Shown in pieces: positions 16,830 to 25,848 of a stretch of DNA of 64,000 nucleotides. A program made the translations under genes and the position numbers. Within the stretch, counting starts at the first letter, position 1; each line of letters opens with the position of its first letter. The DNA is taken from NCBI GenBank assembly GCA_012517875.1, contig JAAYUB010000111.1, positions 1 through 64,000 on the forward strand, read 5' to 3'. Under the pieces are notes generated by a model. It was not told where the DNA came from. It ran no database searches and saw only the letters and a program-made list of their open reading frames with translations. This DNA is from Acidobacteriota bacterium (lineage in GTDB: Bacteria > Acidobacteriota > JAAYUB01).

Positions 16830-19232
16830 ATGCGCTTCACCGACGATTCACTGGCCAACCTGGAATTCGGCCGGCTGCTGGAACTGCTGGCAGGCCTGGC
16901 CACCTTTGACGGCGGTCGGCGGGATATCACCGCACTGGCGCCGCTGGCCTCGGCGGAGGAGTTGAAGCGGATTCACAGGCTGGTCGGCGAAATCCGCCAG
17001 GGGCTGGAACGCGGCGAAGGGTTCAACTTCAGCGGCTTGGGCGATGCACGGTCGGCGCTGAATTTCCTGGACGTCGAGGGAATCGTTCTGGAGCCGGGCG
17101 ACATCCTGGTGATCCACCAACTCATGACTGTCGCAGCCGACACGGCGCGTGCGCTGACCGCGGGGGAGGACCCGGAGTCGCCGCTGCGGGAGCTCGGCGG
17201 CTGTTTTCCGAAGCTCAGCTCCGCGATCCGGCTCGTCGAAGACAAGCTTGATCCCAGCGGCGAGGTGCCCGATCGCGCGTCACCGGAACTGGCCACCGTG
17301 CGGCGCCAGCTGCGGGACCTCAACGAGAGCATCCAGCAGGCATACGCCCGCATCCTGGACCGGGCGGCCCGACAAGGCCTCCTCCAGGACAGCTACGTCA
17401 CCGTCCGCAACAACCGCTACGTCATCCCGGTGAAATCGCAGGGGCAGGGCGCCATCGAGGGGATCGTCCACGGCACTTCCTCGTCGGGCCTGACGGTGTT
17501 TCTGGAACCGTTCGATATGGTCGCGCACAACAACCGGTTCATCGGCCTGCGCGACCGGGAGCAGGAGATCGTCCAGCAAATCTTGGCCCAGCTTACCGAG
17601 GTGCTACGGACGAGTCGGGACGACCTGGAACGCGCTTGGGAACTCCTGGGCGTCGTGGACAGCCTCACGGCGCGAGCCCGCTTCGCCATTCGCTTCCGAG
17701 CCATCGCGCCGCTGCTGGACACCGGCCGCTACCTGGTGCTGGAGGAAGCCCGGCACCCTCTGCTCGAGGACAGCCTCGTGCAGCAGGGCCGGACGGTAGT
17801 GCCCATCAGCCTGGCGCTCACTCCCACCGAATCGTGCCTCATCATCTCGGGCCCGAACACCGGCGGCAAGACCGCGGCGCTCAAAACCGCCGGTTTGCTG
17901 GCCCTCATGGCGCTGAGCGGCATTCCGGTGCCCGCGAAGCAGATGGAGTGCGCCGTGTTCACCCGCGTGTTCGCGGTGATCGGCGACCAGCAGTCGCTGA
18001 CCGACGACCTGAGCACCTTCGCCTCCCATGTCCTGAGTCTCAAGCACATGCTCGACCATTACCGCCATCCGGCGTTGCTGCTGGTGGACGAGATCGGCAC
18101 CGGAACCGATCCGGAGGAGGGTGCGGCGGTGGCCATGGCCGTACTGGACCACTTCCAGCGGCTGCAGGCGCCCCTCATCGCCACCACCCACACCCAGGCG
18201 CTCAAGGAATATGCGCTGACCACCACCGGCGTGGTCACCGCGGCAGTGGAGATTCATCCCGACACGCTGGAGCCCACGTACCACCTGCATCTGGGCGCCC
18301 TTGGGAGCAGCCGCGGCCTCTTCATCGCGCGCAAACTGGGCTTGCCCGAGCCGGTAGTGGCCGACGCCAACCGCCGCCTGTCCGGCGGCCGGCAGCTCAG
18401 CGAGGAGGTGATGACCCGGCTCAACGAGCTGGTCCGGAAACGGGAAGCCGAGCTGGCCGATATCACCCGACTCAAGCACGAACAGATCCTTCGCAAGATC
18501 CATCTGGAACGCCAGGCCGAGGAGCGGAAGCGGTCCGTGATACGGGAACTCCGGCAGGAGTTCGACTCGGTGCGCCGGCAGTTCGAGGCGGAAAAGAAAG
18601 CCCTCTTCGAGGAAGTGCACCGGCAGTCGGGTGCCGCTCTGGCCGCCGACCGGATGCAGCGTCGGGCTGAGCGGCTCCTGGATGCCGTGGAGCGAAGGCT
18701 GGAGCCGGTGATCCAGGACGCGCCCGCGGCGAGACGGCCGGCGTTGCGACCCTTGCCAGCCGGCGAGCTGGCCGTCGGCATGGCGGTCTATGTGGAACCG
18801 CTGCATACGGTGGCCACCGTGCTCGACTGCGGCCGCGACGGCGTGCTGGTCCAGGCCGGTGACAAGCGCATTCGCGTCCCCGTCGCCTGGCTGTGCCAGC
18901 GGGAGGAGTCCGCGGGGCCGCTGACGCCGGCTGAATCAGCGCCGCCGCGCCCGGCCGCAGCCGCCGAGGCGGCGGATGACACGCCCGCGGCCACCGAACT
19001 GCACGTGATCGGCCGGAGCGCCGAAGACGCTCTGGCTGAGTTGGACCGGTTCCTGGACTTGATGTTCCGCCAGGAGCAGCGAAAAATCTCGGTGGTGCAC
19101 GGCATGGGGCGGGGCATCCTCCGGGCGGCCATCCACCGCCGCCTGCGCGAGACACCGTTCGTCCGGCATTTTTACCACCCGCCGTACGCCGAAGGCGGGG
19201 AGGGGAAGACCATCGTCGAACTGGATGTCTGA
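16830..19232 (+). CDS. mutS2: MutS2 family ATPase/endonuclease
   Basis: The 800-residue protein has the MutS core and clamp helices (about 1-320), a MutS ATPase domain with Walker A GPNTGGKTAALK and Walker B LLLVDEIGTGTDPEE, a long charged coiled coil (about 510-620) and a C-terminal Smr domain (about 715-800). MutS2 acts on recombination intermediates or collided ribosomes rather than in mismatch repair. The Smr HGxG motif is present (HGMGRG), but the usual LDLRG box reads ELHVIG. It starts eight bases after polA. Confidence 0.95.
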   Translation: MRFTDDSLANLEFGRLLELLAGLATFDGGRRDITALAPLASAEELKRIHRLVGEIRQGLERGEGFNFSGLGDARSALNFLDVEGIVLEPGDILVIHQLMTVAADTARALTAGEDPESPLRELGGCFPKLSSAIRLVEDKLDPSGEVPDRASPELATVRRQLRDLNESIQQAYARILDRAARQGLLQDSYVTVRNNRYVIPVKSQGQGAIEGIVHGTSSSGLTVFLEPFDMVAHNNRFIGLRDREQEIVQQILAQLTEVLRTSRDDLERAWELLGVVDSLTARARFAIRFRAIAPLLDTGRYLVLEEARHPLLEDSLVQQGRTVVPISLALTPTESCLIISGPNTGGKTAALKTAGLLALMALSGIPVPAKQMECAVFTRVFAVIGDQQSLTDDLSTFASHVLSLKHMLDHYRHPALLLVDEIGTGTDPEEGAAVAMAVLDHFQRLQAPLIATTHTQALKEYALTTTGVVTAAVEIHPDTLEPTYHLHLGALGSSRGLFIARKLGLPEPVVADANRRLSGGRQLSEEVMTRLNELVRKREAELADITRLKHEQILRKIHLERQAEERKRSVIRELRQEFDSVRRQFEAEKKALFEEVHRQSGAALAADRMQRRAERLLDAVERRLEPVIQDAPAARRPALRPLPAGELAVGMAVYVEPLHTVATVLDCGRDGVLVQAGDKRIRVPVAWLCQREESAGPLTPAESAPPRPAAAAEAADDTPAATELHVIGRSAEDALAELDRFLDLMFRQEQRKISVVHGMGRGILRAAIHRRLRETPFVRHFYHPPYAEGGEGKTIVELDV

Positions 19233-19244
19233 GCCAAATTTCTC

Positions 19245-19273
19245 TTTACTTATTGACCTGATTTTCATACAAT
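19245..19273 (+). promoter_or_regulatory. Sigma-70-like promoter of the dnaG-rpoD operon
   Basis: TTTACT (19245-19250) and TACAAT (19268-19273) are separated by exactly 17 bases, four and five matches to consensus. They sit in the AT-rich gap between mutS2 and dnaG, with the dnaG ATG about 35 bases past the expected start site. Confidence 0.55.
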
Positions 19274-19313
19274 TTCTGATCTTTTGCCCGGCGGGCGGAG
19301 CCAGGCGTCACCC

Positions 19314-21062
19314 ATGCGCATTTCATCCCAGTTCGTCCAGCAGTTGAAGCATACCCTCAACATCGTCGAGGTGGCGGGGAATTTCCTGAAATTGACCCGC
19401 AAAGGCAAGAATTACTTCGCTCTCTGCCCCTTCCACACCGAGAAAACACCCAGTTTTTCCATCAACGAACAACTCCAGAGCTACCACTGCTTCGGCTGCG
19501 GCAAAGGCGGCGACGTGATCCAACTGGTGATGGAACTGGAAAACCTCACCTACTCCGAGGCCATCCATTTTCTGGCGGACCTGGCCCATCTCCGGGTGCC
19601 GGCGCTGGACCCGGCCGAGGAGAAGCGATACCGCGACCGGGAGCACCTGCAGACGGTGATGGCCGAGGCGTCCAAGTTTTACCAGCGCTGTCTGAAGGAC
19701 CCGGAGGGCGCCGGCGCGCGCGATTATCTCGATGGGCGCCAGATCGCACCCGGCACGATCCAGCGGTTCATGCTCGGGTTCGCGCCTGGCGACGGCCAGC
19801 GGCTGGTGAGTTACCTGCGCGGCCTGGGCATCCGGGAGCCGCTGGCCCAGCATGCCGGGCTGGTCCGTGTTTCCGAGGTCACGCAGCGCAGCTATGACCT
19901 GTTCCGCAGCCGGCTCATCGTCCCCATTCAGGACATGCACGGCCGCGTCATCGCCTTCGGCGGGCGGATTCTCGGCGAGGGCGAGCCCAAATACCTGAAT
20001 TCTCCCGAAACCCCACTGTACCAGAAGGGCTACCATCTGTTCGGTCTGGGACACGCCCTGAAGGCGATCCGGCAGGCGGACCTGGCCATCCTAGTCGAGG
20101 GGTATTTTGACATGATCGTGCCCTTCCAGGCCGGGGTCGAGAACGTGGTCGCCTCGCTGGGCACCGGCCTGACCCCGGCCCAGGTGAAGCTGCTGGGTCG
20201 GTTCACCCGCAACATCGTGATCTGCTTCGATCCAGACACCGCCGGGGCCAATGCCGCCTTCCGTTCGGTGGAGCTGTTTCTGGAGAACGAGTTCGACTGC
20301 CGGGTCGCCACCCTGCCCGGCGGGCATGATCCCGACACGTTCGTGCTGAAACATGGGGCTGATTCGTTCCGGGAAGCGGTCAAGCAGTCACTTCCGTTTC
20401 TGGATTTCCAGCTCCATCACAAGCTGCAGGCTGCGGGTGCCGATCTGTCGGTGGAGCGGAAAGTGAAGATCCTGGAGAGCATGTTCCCCTTCCTGGCTCG
20501 AATCCAGCAGGAACCTATCCGCTCAAATTATCTGACCGGCTGGGCGGACCGCCTGGGCATCCATCGGGACGCGCTGTTCAACCAGTACAACGCCTTCGCC
20601 CGCTCGCGGAAAGTGGATAAATCCGTGGTGGCTCAATACAGCCAGTCTCCCCTGACTGCGGCCGAGACCGAGCTCATCAATTTTATGCTGCATTTTCCCG
20701 AGATGGCACCGAAGATTTTTTCTGGTGTTGCTGTAACTTTTGAAGGATTGGCGACATCTAACATTCTGACCTGTATTGCGCAGCAGGTGCAGGAGGGGGG
20801 GGCCTTCCGCTTGGCTGAAATCGAAAACATGCTCACCGAATCCGACCGCACCCTGTTGCATCAGGTGATGTCGCGCGCGACGACCGTGGTTACCGAAACC
20901 GAGGCTGTCAACTGTCTGCTGTCCCTGCGCCAGCGGTCCCTCGAACAGGAACTCGAGCGTCTGACCGCAGAGTGCCAGCAGGCGGAGCAGTCCGGCGATA
21001 TGGACCGTTGCCGCGGCATCCTGGAGCGGCGGAAACGAATCATCATGCAACTCAATAAATGA
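19314..21062 (+). CDS. dnaG: DNA primase
   Basis: The 582-residue enzyme makes RNA primers for replication. It has a CHC2 zinc finger (CPFHTEK ... [11 protein letters not shown], residues about 38-66), the catalytic core (about 115-250) and a TOPRIM domain with LVEGYFDM and the acidic [12 protein letters not shown]. The C-terminal helicase-binding region (about 440-582) is poorly conserved, as is usual. I took the ATG at 19314 over an upstream TTG because the product then begins [12 protein letters not shown] run of eight G at 20795-20802 lies in frame. The stop overlaps an in-frame ATG of rpoD. Confidence 0.96.
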   Translation: MRISSQFVQQLKHTLNIVEVAGNFLKLTRKGKNYFALCPFHTEKTPSFSINEQLQSYHCFGCGKGGDVIQLVMELENLTYSEAIHFLADLAHLRVPALDPAEEKRYRDREHLQTVMAEASKFYQRCLKDPEGAGARDYLDGRQIAPGTIQRFMLGFAPGDGQRLVSYLRGLGIREPLAQHAGLVRVSEVTQRSYDLFRSRLIVPIQDMHGRVIAFGGRILGEGEPKYLNSPETPLYQKGYHLFGLGHALKAIRQADLAILVEGYFDMIVPFQAGVENVVASLGTGLTPAQVKLLGRFTRNIVICFDPDTAGANAAFRSVELFLENEFDCRVATLPGGHDPDTFVLKHGADSFREAVKQSLPFLDFQLHHKLQAAGADLSVERKVKILESMFPFLARIQQEPIRSNYLTGWADRLGIHRDALFNQYNAFARSRKVDKSVVAQYSQSPLTAAETELINFMLHFPEMAPKIFSGVAVTFEGLATSNILTCIAQQVQEGGAFRLAEIENMLTESDRTLLHQVMSRATTVVTETEAVNCLLSLRQRSLEQELERLTAECQQAEQSGDMDRCRGILERRKRIIMQLNK

Positions 21063-21076
21063 CGGAGGAGGCGCAC

Positions 21077-22747
21077 TTGTCTCTCGAGGATAAATTTGAT
21101 GAAGTCCGGCAGCTGATCTCCCGCGGCAAGGAGAAGGGTTTTCTCAGCTACGAGGAGGTCAACGACCTGCTGCCAAGCGAACTCAGTTCATCCGAGGACC
21201 TGGACGACCTGTTCGATCTGTTCGGTTCCAACGGCATCGAGCTGATCGAAGGCAGCAAGGCCTATTCGGACGCCATGATGGCGGACGGGAAGGGATACGG
21301 CGGCGGCGACGACGCGGAAGGCGCCGCCGAAGCTGTTGAGAAGACCAACGATCCGGTCCGGATGTACCTGCGCGAGATGGGCACCGTCCCCCTGCTCAAG
21401 CGCGAAGGGGAGATCGAAATCGCCAAGCAGATCGAGCGAGGCCAGAAAATGGTGCTCAAGGCGCTGTCGCGCTCGTCCATCGTGGTGCACGAGATGATGG
21501 CTCTTCAGGAGGTCCTGCAGGGCAACCCGGGCAAGCTCAAGGATATCGTCAACCTCAATGACGACGAGTACTCGGACGAACTGCTGGCTGAAAAATACCG
21601 CGAGACTATCACCCGCATCGAGGAGGTGGGCGAACTCGAGCTGAAAGCCAACAAGATCCTGGCTCAGCTCAACAAACCGGGGCTCACCACCCGCCGCGAG
21701 CGCCTTCTGGCCCTGAAACTGGCCCGCTACAAGATCCCCATCGCCCGGATCATCCGCGAGCTCGACTTCGCCAACATACAGAAGGAGAGCTTCCGCACCA
21801 GCGTGCTCAGCGTCAAGCTGCAGATCGACGAACTGGAGCGGGAAATCGAGGTGTATAAGCGCCGGCTCAACCGGACGGACAAGGAGCACATCAAGGCCGA
21901 CCTCCGCCGGAACATCAAACGCGTCCAGAAGAAGATGCGCGCCATCGAGCTGAAGTACAACACCGGCCGCGAGGATATCAAGCGGACCCTGGACAGCATC
22001 CATCAGGGCGAAATCATGGCCAACGACGCCAAGAGCCGCCTCGTGGAGGCCAATCTGCGCCTGGTGGTGTCCATCGCGAAGAAGTACACCAACCGCGGCC
22101 TCCAGTTCCTCGACCTGATCCAGGAAGGGAACATGGGGCTGATGAAGGCCGTGGACAAGTTTGAGTACCGGCGCGGGTACAAGTTCTCGACCTACGCCAC
22201 GTGGTGGATCCGCCAGGCCATCACGCGCGCCATCGCCGACCAAGCCCGCACCATCCGTATCCCCGTCCACATGATCGAGACCATCAACAAGCTGATTCGC
22301 ACCAGCCGGACGCTGGTGCAGGAATACGGGCGGGAGCCCACCTGCGAGGAGATCGCCAAGAAGATGGGCATGCCGGTGCAGAAGGTGCGCAAAGTTCTGA
22401 AAATCGCTCAGGAGCCCATTTCCCTCGAGACGCCCATCGGCGAGGAGGAGGATTCCCATCTGGGTGATTTCATCGAGGACAATGCCGTGATGAGTCCGTC
22501 CGAAGCGGTAATCAACCTGAACCTCAAGGAACAGACGATGACGGTGCTCCGCACGCTGACTCCGCGCGAATCCGAGGTCATCAAAATGCGCTTCGGCCTT
22601 GGGGACGGCAGCGAACACACGTTGGAGGAAGTCGGCAAGAAGTTCAATGTCACTCGTGAGCGCATCCGGCAGATCGAAGCCAAGGCGCTGCGAAAGCTCC
22701 GCCATCCGTCGCGGAGCAAGAAACTGCGACCGTTCCTCAACTCCTGA
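21077..22747 (+). CDS. rpoD: Primary RNA polymerase sigma factor
   Basis: The 556-residue sigma-70 has region 1.1 ([15 protein letters not shown]), 1.2 ([11 protein letters not shown]), a charged non-conserved region, region 2 ([21 protein letters not shown] as the core-binding part and [10 protein letters not shown] for -10 recognition), region 3 ([13 protein letters not shown]) and region 4 ([20 protein letters not shown]). It directs most transcription. I prefer the TTG at 21077, five bases after GGAGGAGG; an ATG at 21059 overlapping the dnaG stop gives six more residues but has no ribosome-binding site. dnaG-rpoD is the classic macromolecular-synthesis pair. Confidence 0.97.
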   Translation: MSLEDKFDEVRQLISRGKEKGFLSYEEVNDLLPSELSSSEDLDDLFDLFGSNGIELIEGSKAYSDAMMADGKGYGGGDDAEGAAEAVEKTNDPVRMYLREMGTVPLLKREGEIEIAKQIERGQKMVLKALSRSSIVVHEMMALQEVLQGNPGKLKDIVNLNDDEYSDELLAEKYRETITRIEEVGELELKANKILAQLNKPGLTTRRERLLALKLARYKIPIARIIRELDFANIQKESFRTSVLSVKLQIDELEREIEVYKRRLNRTDKEHIKADLRRNIKRVQKKMRAIELKYNTGREDIKRTLDSIHQGEIMANDAKSRLVEANLRLVVSIAKKYTNRGLQFLDLIQEGNMGLMKAVDKFEYRRGYKFSTYATWWIRQAITRAIADQARTIRIPVHMIETINKLIRTSRTLVQEYGREPTCEEIAKKMGMPVQKVRKVLKIAQEPISLETPIGEEEDSHLGDFIEDNAVMSPSEAVINLNLKEQTMTVLRTLTPRESEVIKMRFGLGDGSEHTLEEVGKKFNVTRERIRQIEAKALRKLRHPSRSKKLRPFLNS

Positions 22748-22763
22748 TCGCCGACCGGGGGAG

Positions 22764-22792
22764 TTGACATCGACTCCGATTTGGGGCATAAC
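22764..22792 (+). promoter_or_regulatory. Promoter of the CAU tRNA gene
   Basis: A perfect TTGACA (22764-22769) is followed after 17 bases by CATAAC (22787-22792, four of six). The expected start site is near 22799, eight bases before the mature 5' end of the tRNA. Confidence 0.6.
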
Positions 22793-22806
22793 GGACGCGT
22801 TTCCCG

Positions 22807-22880
22807 GGGCCCATAGCTCAGTTGGTCAGAGCTACCGGCTCATAACCGGTTGGTCCCAGGTTCGAATCCTGGTGGGCCCA
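22807..22880 (+). tRNA. tRNA with CAU anticodon (elongator Met or Ile2)
   Basis: A full 74-base cloverleaf folds by eye: a 7-bp acceptor stem GGGCCCA/TGGGCCC with discriminator A, a D arm GCTC/GAGC, an anticodon stem ACCGG/CCGGT with loop CTCATAA, a 5-base variable region TGGTC, and a T arm CCAGG-TTCGAAT-CCTGG. CCA is not encoded. The first pair is G-C, so it is not the initiator. CAU may be elongator Met or Ile2, which is read after lysidine modification by TilS; I cannot decide between them by eye. Confidence 0.92.
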
Positions 22881-22904
22881 CTCACTCTTCATTTAGGGGT
22901 TGCT

Positions 22905-23612
22905 TTGCATCGCGACATCAGCCTGTTATGGGATCTTCAAACCATTGATCTGAAGATCATGGAATTGCAGCACGACGTGGAACGCATACCCATCCGGCGG
23001 GCCGAGGTGGACAGCGAGATCGCCAAGCTCGGCGACCTGTCGGCGCGCGCCGATGAGGGGGTGAAGGAGCTGGAGCGCCGCATCCGGACTGAGGAGGGAG
23101 AAGTCGAGTCGTTGCGGGCTCGCCAGACCCGGCTGAAGCAGCAGCAGATGGAAGTCAAAAAGAACGAGGAATACCGAGCCATTCTGGATGAGATCGGATA
23201 CTTGGACAAGCAGATCGGCGAGAAGGAGGATTTCATCCTCGACCTCATGGAGCAGGTTGATGTGGCGCGGCGGGAGGCCGCCGAGACCGCTCGCCGCCTG
23301 CGGGATGATAGTGCCCGGCTCGCGCAGGAGAGCACCCGGCTGGACGACGCGGCCCGCTTCCTTCAGGACGAGTCGGCGAACTTGAAGCGGCGTCGGGAGG
23401 AGGCACTCGGCGGCGTGCCCGCCGACATGCTGCGGATCTACACCAAGCTGGCCAACAGCTTGGGGGGTATCGCGGTCGCAGAGGTCCGGGAGGAGATCTG
23501 CCAGGTTTGCCACGTCCGGCTCCGGCCCCAGGCCTACCAGGAACTGCGCACCACCGATAAGTTTTTGCAGTGCGAGAGCTGCTCCCGTATCCTCTACTGT
23601 CAGAACGGTTGA
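22905..23612 (+). CDS. Coiled-coil protein with C4 zinc ribbon (CT398-like)
   Basis: The 235-residue protein is almost all helical coiled coil (about residues 15-175) with a C-terminal zinc ribbon, CQVCHVRL and CESCSRIL, giving four cysteines. This is the layout of the CT398/zf-RING_7 family, whose members are linked to sigma-54 and secretion in Chlamydia and are otherwise poorly understood. The TTG start at 22905 is preceded by AGGGG and lies only 25 bases after the tRNA, so it may share the tRNA transcript. No ATG is available nearby. Confidence 0.8.
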   Translation: MHRDISLLWDLQTIDLKIMELQHDVERIPIRRAEVDSEIAKLGDLSARADEGVKELERRIRTEEGEVESLRARQTRLKQQQMEVKKNEEYRAILDEIGYLDKQIGEKEDFILDLMEQVDVARREAAETARRLRDDSARLAQESTRLDDAARFLQDESANLKRRREEALGGVPADMLRIYTKLANSLGGIAVAEVREEICQVCHVRLRPQAYQELRTTDKFLQCESCSRILYCQNG

Positions 23613-24482
23613 TCACCCGCGGCGGGGGCGGGCACCGCGCCCTCTCAGTCGGCGCAACACATCCAGATTCATCCGGTCAGCGTCACCGTCTTCGGTTTTC
23701 TCCGTTTCGATGACTCCCGGCAAGGCCCGCAGGCGTGGATCATTAAGGAGCAGCCGGAAAGCGGCGACACCTAGAGCGCCCCGGCCGATGTGCGCGTGTC
23801 GATCCACTCGGGATCCCAATTCCCGTTTCGAATCATTCAGATGCAGCGCCCGCAGGAATTCGAACCCCACCGTCCGCTCGAATGCGGCCATGGTGGTCCC
23901 ATACGACTCGGCGTCTCGGAGGTCGTACCCCGCTGCGAACAGATGGCTGGTGTCCAGACAGACGCCCAGACGCTCCGGCCGGTCCACGCCCGCCAATATG
24001 TCACGCAGGTGCTCCAGCCGATGGCCCAGCGAAGTGCCCTGGCCGGCCGTGTTCTCCAGCACCAGACCCACGCCGGAGCCGGCGGTGAGCCGGATGATCG
24101 TTCGCAGCCCCTGGACGATGCGACGGATTCCCGTCGATTCCCCGTCGCCGCCATGGGCGCCCGGGTGCAGGATCACGAACGGGAGCTCCAGTTCTGCACA
24201 CCGCTCCACCTCCTGCACCATGGCGTCGACGGACCGGCGCCGGATGGCGGCGTCAGCCGAAGCCAGGTTGACCAGGTAACAGTTGTGGGCGAAGACGGGG
24301 TCGATGTGAGTGGCGCGGCGCAGCGCCTGGAACTCACGCACCGCATCCGGCTCCAGCCGCTTGCCCACCCACCGGTTGTTGTTCTGAGTGAAGATCTGAA
24401 CCGTCTCGCATCCTACGGCGGCCCCGCGGGACAGGGCCAGGCCGATTCTGCCGGCGATGGACATGTGGGCGCCGAGTCTCAC
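23613..24482 (-). CDS. nfo: Endonuclease IV
   Basis: The 289-residue AP endonuclease cleaves DNA at abasic sites with a trinuclear zinc centre. Ligand motifs are visible in order: HPGAHGG, LENTAGQG, CLDTSHLFAAGYD, LHLNDSK and DRHAHIGRG. I chose the GTG at 24482 because GAGGGAA lies six bases upstream and the product then begins with the family's RLGAHMSIAGG-like start. It lies 10 bases after the PduS-like gene on the same strand. It is convergent with the zinc-ribbon gene; the two stop codons abut. Confidence 0.96.
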   Translation of the reverse strand: MRLGAHMSIAGRIGLALSRGAAVGCETVQIFTQNNNRWVGKRLEPDAVREFQALRRATHIDPVFAHNCYLVNLASADAAIRRRSVDAMVQEVERCAELELPFVILHPGAHGGDGESTGIRRIVQGLRTIIRLTAGSGVGLVLENTAGQGTSLGHRLEHLRDILAGVDRPERLGVCLDTSHLFAAGYDLRDAESYGTTMAAFERTVGFEFLRALHLNDSKRELGSRVDRHAHIGRGALGVAAFRLLLNDPRLRALPGVIETEKTEDGDADRMNLDVLRRLRGRGARPRRG

Positions 24483-24492
24483 CGCCGTTCCC

Positions 24493-25848
24493 TCATCCGG
24501 CTTGAATCTCGACGCTCCGGCCGGCGGCGCGGACCACCCCACCGATGGAGGCATGAAACGGGGTGTGCCGGCCCTGACCCACGACCTCCCCGGGGAGCAC
24601 GTGCTGCCCGGCGGTGACCGCCGGTTCGGCGCTGCCGCCGCCGAATTCAGCCAGATCGATCCGGACATGATCCACGCCGACCACCGGGCCGCTGAAAGCG
24701 TTCGGCGCGTCGTAGCGCGCCAAGTCAAGCCGCGCCATCACATACCGGATGGGCAACCCCTTGCGATGATAATCGGGGTGAAGCGTGTAATCCGCCTTGC
24801 CGCGCCTGGCGGACGGGGCCAGCTTCCGCTTCATGGCGCCGATCAGCCGCCGCGGCGTGATCCGGAGCGGACAGGCGATGAGTGAGCAGACGCCGCACTC
24901 GCAGCAGTACCATGCGATGTGGTCGGCGTCCGCCGGCTGCTCGAGCACCTGCGGGGCTCGTCGCATCAGCAGGTGCGGTTGGATGTCGTGGCCCAGCAGG
25001 TAGCGGGGGCACAGCTCGGTGCAGGTGAAGCATTGGTCGCAGACCGACATGGATACGCGCGCGGCCCGCTCCAGCGACTGGACGCGTTCTTCAACCGCGG
25101 GATTCTGCGCCGGCAGAACCAGGATGCCGCTGGTGGTTTTTCGGATGCCGAAATCCAGCTCGACCAGTTCGCCCATCATCGCGCCGCCGGCCAGAAAACG
25201 GGGCTCGGGGCAGGTGATGCCGCCCGATTGTTCCACCAGGTGCGCCAGGGGGGTGCCGATGGGGGCCTCGAACGTCGACGGCCTGGCCACGGCGCCGGCG
25301 ATGGTGACGAAGCGGTGTGTCACGGGGCGGCCGTCCAGCGCGTCGTAGATGTGCGCGAGTGTCTGGACGTTCTGGACCAGGCAGCCCACCGCCAGGGGGA
25401 TGCCCCCCTGCGGTACGATGCGCCCCGTGGCCGATTGAACCAGCAGGTGCTCGTCCCCGGACGGATACGTGTCGTGGAGTTCCAGCATGCGGAAGCCCGG
25501 ATACGCCGCCGCCAGCCGCGCCATGTGCTCCCGCAGGCGCCGTCGTTTTTTCTTAACAGCCACGACGATGTCGCGGATGCCGAGCAGACCGCGGATCACG
25601 TCCGCGGCGGCCAGCACCTTGTCTCCGTAGTGGAGGAGGCAGTAGTAGTCCGCATGGAGCAGGGGTTCGCATTCCGCACCGTTGAGGATCAACGTGTCGG
25701 CGCCCGGTGCGCCCTCCAGCTTACGCCACGTGGGGAAGCCCGCGCCGCCGGCGCCCACCACCCCGGCCGCCCGGACGCACGCGACCAAATCACGGAGCTG
25801 CTCGTTGCTAGTCTTTTTGGATGATGTCCAGGAAGTATTTGGCTTCAT
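24493..25848 (-). CDS. PduS/RnfC-like SLBB iron-sulfur flavoprotein
   Basis: About 451 residues. The N-terminal Complex I 51-kDa-like nucleotide/FMN domain has VVGAGGAGFPTW, and an SLBB region sits near IGTPLAHLVEQSGG. Two ferredoxin-type clusters follow: CDQCFTCTELCPRYLLG and CCECGVCSLIACP, the second with one extra spacer residue. The C-terminus is a barrel-sandwich domain. That order, and CTELCPRYLLGH in particular, matches PduS, the cobalamin reductase of propanediol microcompartments, better than RnfC, whose sandwich domain is N-terminal. The start is uncertain: the ATG at 25848 overlaps the upstream gene by 41 bases, and a TTG at 25788 is the alternative. Confidence 0.8.
   Translation of the reverse strand: MKPNTSWTSSKKTSNEQLRDLVACVRAAGVVGAGGAGFPTWRKLEGAPGADTLILNGAECEPLLHADYYCLLHYGDKVLAAADVIRGLLGIRDIVVAVKKKRRRLREHMARLAAAYPGFRMLELHDTYPSGDEHLLVQSATGRIVPQGGIPLAVGCLVQNVQTLAHIYDALDGRPVTHRFVTIAGAVARPSTFEAPIGTPLAHLVEQSGGITCPEPRFLAGGAMMGELVELDFGIRKTTSGILVLPAQNPAVEERVQSLERAARVSMSVCDQCFTCTELCPRYLLGHDIQPHLLMRRAPQVLEQPADADHIAWYCCECGVCSLIACPLRITPRRLIGAMKRKLAPSARRGKADYTLHPDYHRKGLPIRYVMARLDLARYDAPNAFSGPVVGVDHVRIDLAEFGGGSAEPAVTAGQHVLPGEVVGQGRHTPFHASIGGVVRAAGRSVEIQAG

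Noticed and set aside
20795-20802. Run of eight G within dnaG as a phase-variable tract
   Set aside because: It is in frame (Glu-Gly-Gly-Ala) in an essential gene, so it is probably just composition, though prone to sequencing error.
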